Source: Baffinella frigidus
Taxonomy: Eukaryota; Cryptophyceae; Cryptomonadales; Baffinellaceae
DNA: 24,627 bases
Direction of reading: 5' to 3'
NCBI GenBank assembly: GCA_026770585.1
Contig: MU647225.1
Location: 49,388-74,014 of the forward strand
Shown here one piece after another: positions 22,501 to 24,627 of this stretch. The notes under the pieces are model-generated. The model searched no databases. It had not been told where the DNA came from and was given only the letters and a program-made list of their open reading frames with translations. Every line of letters starts with the position of its first letter. The stretch's first letter is position 1. Position numbers and translations under genes: made by a program.

Positions 22501-23488
22501 GAGACACCTCCTTGGCACCACTGGTCGCCGGATTCCGGCGACCTCCAGTACAAACCAAGGGGATTGAAAAAGGCGATTTGACCACGGCGCGGGCTGGTGG
22601 GAGGCAGGATTGCAGCAGCGCTCCAGCCTGGAGCTGAGTAGGGGTTAAATCGTTGAATAACCCTCGATCTCAAAAGTTGACAGATTTGTACTACTACAAT
22701 ACTTTTACGCCTTTTTGTACCAGAAATCATTCATCACGACCGCGAGGAATCCTCGCGGTTTTGTGGGCAACGTGATCTTAAGTTGCCAAATATACCCTGG
22801 GGTCAACTCGAGGCCGGCTGTACAAGAATAGCTCTGATGCAGGCGGGTTGGCCGACTTTAGTCAAGTTAACGTTCACGTTCTGGAGTTACATCCGTCAAC
22901 TTTGGAGCGAAACCGAGCCCGGTCTCACCACATTGGAGAGCACATGAGAGCTAGGGGGGAGGGGCGCTACTTGTCCGCGATGGGCTCGTTGCCTCCTATT
23001 CCGGCGACCTCGAACAAACCAAGGGGATTGAAAAAGGCGATTTGCGATAACTGCGAGGGCTTGAGGCAGGAAGGATTCCAGCAGTGCTCTGTACAAGAAT
23101 AGCTCTGCCTAAGAGCTGGGGGGAAGGGGCGCTACTTGTCTGCGATGGGCTCCTTCCAGATGGTCGCGTTGATGTAGCGCTGGAACAGCTGCACTTAGGG
23201 TTTAGGGTTTAGGGTTCAGATTGAGGGTGCAGCCAAATGTTCAGTTTGAAGGGGGTTCCGAGACGTACACGCGCTGGCATGGGTGGGAGATCGACAGCAC
23301 AGCGCAGCCGCTACACGCAGATTCCCTCCGGGGGCTCGCAACCCCCTCCGCGTGCTGGCTACACGCCACGATCTCCTCAAACGCCGGGTGCAGAGTGGGC
23401 CGCCGAGCTGCGTTCATCAGAGACTCACCGCCTTGTCGGTCCCCGGCCCCACGCTGTTGGCGGGGAGGGATATGTGTTGCTTCGACAT
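13569..23488 (-). CDS. OB-fold single-strand DNA-binding protein, SOSS-B/NABP (hSSB)-like, seven exons, 171 aa
   Basis: Exons 23488-23429, 23188-23136, 21632-21559, 19694-19625, 19300-19232, 17265-17165 and 13657-13569 join in frame (60+53+74+70+69+101+89 = 516 bases). The protein starts MSKQHISLPANS. Exons 3-6 carry the OB fold in order: FNSIRPGDKIINTQFIVLDK, TKEGNTVHHIVVGDNTAK, LFDAYGELVQPGDIIRLTG, then YCALYKGASTLYAGKLGKIE and RTGEVM. This matches the SOSS-B plan (PG...FIVLE, G.....VAD.T, LIQPGDIIRLTKGY, FKGCLTLYTGRGG, IGEF.M). Family members bind ssDNA in break repair, transcription termination complexes and, in mammals, at newly replicated telomeres. Donors and acceptors are GT-AG, and 3' splice tracts are mostly telomere-like (CCCTAAA/CCCTGAA). 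Exons 1-6 are well supported by phase and homology. The exon 6 donor (17164, alternative 17174) and exon 7 are tentative, because that C-terminal tail (DGSDSMSKVQWVQQEKDVWC) has no known counterpart. Confidence 0.85.
13847..13875 (-). pseudogene. acceptor-edge copy of exon 7
   Basis: ttcacag then ACAAGGCCGATGGGAGCGAC, breaking off after AGCATGAGC into telomere-like CCTCAAACCCC. Lies upstream (minus-strand sense) of the intact exon. Confidence 0.8.
13971..13988 (-). pseudogene. short acceptor-edge copy of exon 7, acceptor lost
   Basis: ACAAGGCCGACGGAAGTG, preceded by a matching pyrimidine tract, but with TG in place of the AG acceptor. Runs into CCCTCAACCCC. Confidence 0.65.
14208..14236 (-). 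pseudogene. acceptor-edge copy of exon 7
   Basis: ttcacag then AAATTTCGGACGGGAGCGAC, ending at AGCATGAGC and telomere-like sequence. First bases differ from the intact exon, which makes in-frame use unlikely. Confidence 0.7.
14286..14495. mobile_element. inverted-repeat element, family E, with 42-base perfect palindrome
   Basis: Ends CCACTCGAGGCTAGAAG/CTTCCAGCCTCGAGTGG. The centre (14384-14425) is a perfect palindrome, each arm 21 bases beginning TTGGTCACGTAGC. Second copy at 22070-22281 in the other orientation with an identical palindrome, and a diverged copy at 15240-15430. Confidence 0.9.
14495..14652. mobile_element. family G element
   Basis: GGACACAGCGGGCTA to TCCGCTGTGTGG. Hairpin CGGCCCA-aac-TGGGCCG at 14521-14537. 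Abuts the family E element. Confidence 0.78.
14701..14832. mobile_element. AT-rich inverted-repeat element
   Basis: TCTCCATAGAAGTATTAATT at the left pairs with AATACTTATATGAAGA at the right. A second inner pair is ACTACACAAATGC/GCAAATCGTGTAGT. Its low GC contrasts with the surroundings. Confidence 0.75.
14877..15070. mobile_element. family D element, inverted copy, different hairpin
   Basis: Ends CCACCCTGGA/TCCAGGGTGG. The interior is nearly the reverse complement of 13190-13384, but the hairpin is GGACTGAG-gg-CTCAGTCC at 14994-15011, unrelated in sequence. Confidence 0.9.
15096..15196. mobile_element. family B element
   Basis: TA duplications at 15094-15095 and 15197-15198. Hairpin GGTCAA-aa-TTGACC at 15114-15127. 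Confidence 0.87.
15240..15430. mobile_element. diverged family E element with replaced palindrome
   Basis: The last 22 bases of each end pair well (GCCAGAGGGGCCTATTTA class). The right-centre keeps GTTACGTGACCAA and ACTACACAAATGCC seen in the other two copies. The 42-base palindrome is absent and a short TGCAAA-a-TTTGCA hairpin (15324-15336) is present instead. Confidence 0.7.
15435..15575. mobile_element. 141-base inverted-repeat element (GCCACTTAGCAGC ends)
   Basis: Thirteen-base perfect ends GCCACTTAGCAGC/GCTGCTAAGTGGC. Contains the palindrome CCTTGAATTCAAGG near 15465. Confidence 0.85.
15597..15685 (-). repeat. telomere-like array, C-rich strand on plus
   Basis: Five to seven good CCCTAAA units at 15640-15684 with variants before them. 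This is the only C-rich-on-plus array between RACK1 and 24 kb. Confidence 0.9.
15686..15715. repeat. 30-base perfect palindrome at a telomere-repeat orientation switch
   Basis: CTCACCCTAACCCCC followed by its exact complement. Left of it the array reads CCCTAAA, right of it the sequence reads TTAGGG-like. Confidence 0.93.
15795..15968. mobile_element. inverted-repeat element (CTAGAAAA ends)
   Basis: CTAGAAAAAGGGGCAGTTTC pairs with GAAACTGGGGCCTTTTCTAG. A GTCAATTCC/GGAATTGAC inner pair follows. Non-coding. Confidence 0.78.
15985..16140. mobile_element. 156-base element with ~46-base near-perfect ends
   Basis: From CGTTTATCTCAGAAAAGGG to its complement ending GAGATAAACG. The two ends continue pairing through CGTTTTCTTAAGTCAA/TTGACTTAAGAAAACG, so the element can fold into one long hairpin. 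The inner part has GTCAACTTAT/ATAAGTTGAC. Confidence 0.88.
16169..16312. mobile_element. inverted-repeat element (AGCTAACGCCAGCG ends)
   Basis: AGCTAACGCCAGCG/CGCTGGCGTTAGCT ends, then GCCTACGGTAGG and its counterpart CCTACCGTAGGC, and CCTCCTACGACTTTTAAA pairing with TTTAAACGTCGTAGGAGG. Confidence 0.85.
16343..16503. mobile_element. inverted-repeat element (GAAACCTTTGGAAAGTTC ends)
   Basis: Eighteen-base ends with one mismatch, then CCTACCGTAGGC/GCCTACGGTAGG and an inner CCAAAATCCTAGGAC...TTTTGG fold. Same CCTACGGTAGG core as family B and 16169-16312. Confidence 0.85.
16544..16680. repeat. imperfect tandem duplication (CATAAAACACATTTAG)
   Basis: Two long copies of taaaacacatttagagcagaa...actgcggtacaaaagggta plus two short copies of CATAAAACACATTTAG. 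Confidence 0.8.
16681..17040 (-). pseudogene. edge fragments of OB-fold gene exon 6
   Basis: On minus, 17037-17018 reads ATTGAGCGGACGGGGGAGGT like exon 6. 16930-16900 reads GGAGCGGGGGAGGTCGTGTC, a diverged version. 16738-16711 reads TCTCTCGGGTGTCATCG, like the exon 6 end and donor. All lie downstream of intact exon 6 in the transcript. Confidence 0.55.
17041..17160 (-). repeat. ~32-base tandem copies of the exon 6 donor edge
   Basis: On minus, units of TGTCATCATGTCCGGGAACA alternate with ACACTCGA. Each keeps TCATCAY/GTCCG, the proposed exon 6 donor context (GT at 17164-17163). Four units, one diverged. Confidence 0.65.
17447..17471 (-). pseudogene. acceptor-edge copy of exon 6
   Basis: cgacag then GTACTGTGCGCTTTACAAAG, breaking off after GGGGCG into CCCC/CTAA repeat. 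It lacks the rest of exon 6. Confidence 0.85.
17552..17576 (-). pseudogene. acceptor-edge copy of exon 6
   Basis: agccag then GTACTGCGCTCTTTACAAAG, breaking off after GGCC into CCCTCAACCC. Confidence 0.85.
17720..18046 (+). repeat. TTTAGTG variant array with higher-order period
   Basis: About 45 heptamers, nearly all TTTAGTG, TTGAGTG or TTCAGTG, in place of GGG forms. With A=TTGAGTG and B=TTTAGTG, the order AABAABBBBB repeats at 17828-17897 and 17898-17967 (last unit of the second has one change): a 70-base higher-order unit. Confidence 0.93.
18083..18232. mobile_element. inverted-repeat element (ACCACCCTAGATTT ends)
   Basis: ACCACCCTAGATTTTACGCGGAGCAATTG-type left end (first 18 bases ACCACCCTAGATTTTACG) pairs imperfectly with CGATTGCTCC...GATCTTGGGTGGT. 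Hairpin GTCCCT-ctc-AGGGAC near 18137-18151. Confidence 0.8.
18281..18440 (+). repeat. telomere-like array, intron 5
   Basis: TTTAGGG/TTGAGGG/GTGTAGGG heptamers. No coding evidence. Confidence 0.85.
18439..18483 (-). pseudogene. donor-edge copy of exon 5
   Basis: On minus, GGGGAGCTAGTGCAGCCGGG through ATCCGCCTCACTGGAGG to donor GT. Keeps GELVQPGDIIRLTGG and the donor. The 5' part and acceptor are missing. Confidence 0.85.
18595..18622 (-). pseudogene. donor-edge copy of exon 5
   Basis: On minus, GGGGACATCATCCGGCTGAC then CAGCGG/gtagga. Only GDIIRLTSG and the donor remain. Confidence 0.8.
18654..18686 (-). pseudogene. donor-edge copy of exon 5
   Basis: On minus, GGGGACATTATCCGCCTTAC then TGGAAGG/gtgcaa. 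Only the GDIIRLT end and donor remain. Confidence 0.8.
18703..18805. mobile_element. family G element, right part missing
   Basis: CCACACAGCGGGCTA left end. Hairpin CGGGCA-ggaaa-TGCCCG at 18730-18746. Loses homology after CCTATGGGG. Confidence 0.75.
18818..19077 (-). pseudogene. donor-edge copy of exon 5 split by an inserted element
   Basis: On minus, GACGCGTCACTGTTCGACGC through GGGGACATCATT (19077-19026), then the element, then GGCTGACTGGCGG/gtgcct (18830-18818). Removing the element restores GDIIRLTGG and the donor. Confidence 0.85.
18830..19025. mobile_element. inverted-repeat element inserted in an exon 5 copy
   Basis: CGCTACTGAAAAGCCCCAG pairs with CTGGGGCTTTGCAGTAGCG. Hairpin GGACAC-tctg-GTGTCC at 18869-18884. 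The two-base CG at both edges looks like the target duplication, by comparison with the uninterrupted copies. Confidence 0.88.
19078..19221. mobile_element. family G element, left part missing
   Basis: Starts inside the family at CGAGTTTCCGTTACC and ends TTCGCTGTGTGG. A TTAGGGGTTATTC segment is duplicated. It replaces the 5' part of the adjacent exon 5 copy. Confidence 0.75.
19301..19624 (-). repeat. intron 4 of the OB-fold gene, almost wholly telomere-like
   Basis: A 324-base intron between exon 4 (TAK-AT/gtaacc) and exon 5 (acccag/G). On the sense strand it is a run of CCCTAAA, CCCCAAA and CCCGAAA heptamers from donor to acceptor, with nothing else. Confidence 0.9.
19830..19864 (-). pseudogene. 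acceptor-edge copy of exon 4
   Basis: agacag then TGTCGACATCGGGGACGAAG, departing from exon 4 after GGCAGCACCA. Lies upstream of intact exon 4. Confidence 0.8.
19873..20040. repeat. short tandem of GGTTCAGGAACTGGACTCA
   Basis: Four 19-base units at about 19885-19963, then a duplicated GATAACGGCCTA segment. Intronic, function unknown. Confidence 0.7.
20056..20084 (-). pseudogene. acceptor-edge copy of exon 6, displaced into intron 3
   Basis: cgttag then GTACTGCGCGCTTTACAAGG, ending after GCGAGCACGCC. The only acceptor-edge copy lying outside the intron that ends at its parent exon. Confidence 0.75.
20193..20234 (-). pseudogene. acceptor-edge copy of exon 4
   Basis: gcgacag then TGTCGACATCGGGAACGAAG, matching exon 4 to CACCGTGCACCAC, then repeat. 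VSTSGTKEGNTVHH is still readable. Confidence 0.87.
20432..20475 (-). pseudogene. acceptor-edge copy of exon 4
   Basis: gcgacag then TGTCGACGTCCGGGACCAAG, matching to GTGCACCACATC, then AAACCCCAAACCC. Breaks within three bases of the copy at 20193. Confidence 0.87.
20542..20568 (-). pseudogene. internal fragment of exon 3
   Basis: On minus, AAGATCACCAACACGCTGTT then CATTCGC, matching the KIINTQFI part of exon 3. No splice site attached. Confidence 0.6.
20886..21500. other. no gene seen; old repeat remnants
   Basis: Has acggctccaattcccaacac, shared with 16797-16817, and a segment (21180-21310) with inverted GGGGGTATTC/GAATACC words and a tttgagccattttctcctca-like stretch shared with 18890. 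Probably a decayed inverted-repeat element. Intronic to the OB-fold gene. Confidence 0.5.
21510..21544 (-). promoter_or_regulatory. hairpin just inside intron 3 after the exon 3 donor
   Basis: AAAGTTGACGG and CCGTCAACTTT form an 11-pair stem with a 13-base loop, 14 bases downstream of the donor GT (21558-21557) in the transcript. It may be a relic of the GTTGAC fold-back repeat. A splicing role is only a possibility. Confidence 0.5.
21730..21759 (-). pseudogene. acceptor-edge copy of exon 3
   Basis: cgaacag then ACGATGGAAGAAGTTCAACT, breaking off after CGATCCGACC. Upstream of intact exon 3. Confidence 0.85.
21811..21828 (-). pseudogene. short acceptor-edge copy of exon 3, acceptor lost
   Basis: ACAATGGAAAAGTTCAA follows CCG in place of CAG, then breaks into CCCC repeat. 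Confidence 0.7.
21946..21988 (-). pseudogene. acceptor-edge copy of exon 3
   Basis: caacag then ACAATGGAAGAAGTTCAACT, matching to GGCGACACGATC, then CCCAACCC. The longest of the exon 3 copies. Confidence 0.87.
22070..22281. mobile_element. family E element with 42-base perfect palindrome
   Basis: Reverse-orientation copy of 14286-14495 with the same palindrome (22140-22181). Inserted into a family F remnant whose two sides (GAGACACCTT and TTTGCACCACTGGTCGCC) are found joined near 21700 and 22510. Confidence 0.9.
22346..22363 (-). pseudogene. short acceptor-edge copy of exon 3
   Basis: caacag then ACAATGGAAAAGTTCAAC, then CCCGCACCCG repeat. Shares the AAAAG spelling with the copy at 21811. 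Confidence 0.75.
22467..22620. mobile_element. family F remnant with nine-pair hairpin
   Basis: AGCCCTCAAGAGTGGGAGCA left end. Hairpin GGTCGCCGG-att-CCGGCGACC at 22523-22543. Then ACAAACCAAGGGGATTGAAA, shared with 23010-23040. Confidence 0.75.
22640..22806. mobile_element. diverged family D element, third hairpin
   Basis: Shares AATAACCCT...CAAAAGTTGACA, TTTTGTACCAGA and CATTCATCACG with the other two copies. The hairpin is ACCGCGAGGA-a-TCCTCGCGGT at 22739-22759. Terminal repeats are eroded. Confidence 0.82.
22969..22990 (-). pseudogene. donor-edge copy of exon 2
   Basis: On minus, AACGAGCCCATCGCGGACAA followed by gtagcgcc, the same donor context as intact exon 2 (donor at 23135-23134). Only the end of exon 2 remains. 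Lies downstream of it. Confidence 0.8.
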
Positions 23489-23628
23489 CTCCTCCCTCTC
23501 GCGCGCGCTCTCTCTCTCCCTCGCAGCTCAGCGCCCGCTGTCTCCCCGTCCGCGATCCCCTTGCTCCAAGTCCAGACCTGAGGCGGGCCCGCCACGCCCT
23601 CCTTACCGCCAAGATTCGACGCGTTGGG
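23489..23628. promoter_or_regulatory. short divergent promoter of the OB-fold and SAM genes
   Basis: 140 bases between opposed start codons. Contains a CT-rich run (CTCTCTCTCTCCCTC) near 23508 and GC-rich flanks. No TATA box. Same geometry as 6729-6862. Bidirectional function is inferred. Confidence 0.5.
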
Positions 23629-24506
23629 ATGGCGTCTTGCGGCCCAGGCGCAGAGGTTTGCGCCGCGCGGAGGCGACGAGAGAGCGGGGAGACGGCGGGC
23701 TTCCACGAGGCAGCTTGGAGCGTGCACAGTGCTGCGCCTGTAGGGGCGCCACCAGCGTCAAAAAAAAGAGACTCGCATCTGGCGGTGGGCACTCGCCGGC
23801 GTGTTCAGCGCGATGAGGAGAGGTCGCCGGCAACATCTTGGGGCTGCAGCACTGACGGTACCGTCAACGCGTCGGATGCCGTGGTTCCGAAGAGCGTGCG
23901 TCGCGCGTTTGGAGGCACCGCCTTCCGCAGCGCGCTATGCGTTTTGGTCCTGCTCTCAACTCTCACGGGAGCAGCCGGGGCAGAGAGAGGGGCTGAAGGA
24001 GACGCTGCTGGGCGGGGGGGTGGAAATGGGGCGGGCGGGGGTGGGAGTGCGGGGGGGCAGGGCGCCGAGCTCGCTCCAAGACAGGCGATAGACGACTGGT
24101 CGCCTTCTCAGGTACCAACCCTGATGGAGCGTTTTGATCGTTTGAAAGCTGGCTGATTTGTACCCTAAACCCTCAACCCGAATCCCTAATCCGTAAACTA
24201 CGCCCCCTAAAGCCTACACCCTAAACCCTGCACCCTACACAACACCCTAAACCCTAAACCCTGAACCCTAAACTGTAAACCCAAACCCGAAACCCGAAAC
24301 CCGAAACCCGAAACCCTAATCTCTAAACACTAAACACTAAATACTAAACCCCTGAACCTGACAACCTAAACCCGAAACCTCAAACCCTAAACACTAAATA
24401 CTAAACCCTAAACCCTAAACCCTAAAACCCTAAACCCTAAACCCTAAACCCCAAACCCCAGGTCGCACACTGGCTCGACAAGATCGGGGCAGAACTCGAC
24501 GACCCT
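23629..24506 (+). CDS. 5' part of a SAM-like domain gene, runs past the window
   Basis: Proposed exons 23629-23655 (MASCGPGAE), 24085-24111 (AIDDWSPSQ) and 24462-24506 (VAHWLDKIGAELDDP), all phase 0, then donor gtaagc and an intron that continues beyond the window. DDWSPSQVAHWLDKIGAE fits the start of a SAM domain (W..  .V..WL..IG), a protein-protein or RNA-binding fold. The split of this motif across the intron at 24112-24461 is well supported. The first exon and its intron (23656-24084) are less certain: the same frame stays open from 23629 to 24111 and reads a hydrophobic stretch (ALCVLVLLSTLTGAAGA) that could be a signal sequence, or simply an intron pyrimidine tract. The 3' part is not in the window. 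Confidence 0.5.
24112..24461 (-). repeat. telomere-like intron of the SAM-like gene
   Basis: 350 bases, of which 24163-24461 is nearly all CCCTAAA, CCCGAAA and ACACTAAA heptamers. Donor CAG/gtacc, acceptor cccag/GTC. Sense strand is C-rich. Confidence 0.88.
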
Positions 24507-24627
24507 GTAAGCCTCAAACCCTAAACCCTAAATCTTAAACCCTAAACCCTAAACCCCAAACCCTAAACCCTAAACCCCAAACCCCAAACCCTAAACCCCA
24601 AACCCCAAACCCCAAACCCCGAACCCC
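24507..24627 (-). repeat. telomere-like repeat at window end, start of the next intron
   Basis: gtaagcctcaa followed by CCCTAAA and CCCCAAA heptamers to the last base. C-rich strand on plus, so not a chromosome end in this orientation unless the window is cut inside it. Confidence 0.88.

Noticed and set aside
23241-23792. Minus-strand open frame of 183 codons
   Set aside because: It overlaps the first exon of the OB-fold gene in another frame and the start of the plus-strand SAM gene; high GC makes long open frames common here.
1-24627. tRNA or rRNA genes
   Set aside because: No cloverleaf with conserved GTTC..A..CC box B, and no rRNA core motifs, were seen on either strand by eye; a tRNAscan or Infernal run would be needed to be sure.

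Overview
The window is nuclear DNA of a GC-rich eukaryote, probably a unicellular alga. The evidence is spliced GT-AG genes, TTTAGGG-type telomere-like repeats (shared by plants, green algae, dinoflagellates and chromerids), a clear eukaryotic RACK1 gene, and many miniature inverted-repeat elements. The species cannot be fixed from sequence alone. One 666-base run of N (12178-12843) lies inside a tandem array.

Layout: 1-2370 is telomere-like and repeat-rich, with one weak minus-strand gene candidate. A three-exon gene of unknown function lies on minus (4005-6728). It is divergent, with a 134-base gap, from RACK1 on plus (six exons, 6863-9814). From 9815 to 13568 the DNA is mostly nested inverted-repeat elements and a 20-base tandem array. 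A seven-exon minus-strand gene (13569-23488) encodes a small OB-fold single-strand DNA-binding protein of the SOSS-B/NABP (hSSB) family. It is divergent, with a 140-base gap, from a plus-strand gene carrying the start of a SAM-like domain (23629 to beyond the window). The exons of the OB-fold gene were assembled by reading splice sites and phase. All seven join in frame, and the middle exons match the family in order.

Three kinds of structure stand out. (1) Many introns consist largely of degenerate telomere-like heptamers, and in the gene models the C-rich strand (CCCTAAA) is always the sense strand. (2) The OB-fold gene's introns are littered with partial copies of its own exons. Copies keeping the acceptor edge lie upstream of the intact exon, and copies keeping the donor edge lie downstream. 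(3) Several inverted-repeat families carry an internal short hairpin whose stem sequence differs between copies, or differs by paired compensatory changes, while the flanks stay nearly identical.

The elements insert mainly at TA, proven by nested copies. The two divergent gene pairs share short promoters. RACK1 and the OB-fold gene converge on the repeat-rich middle.
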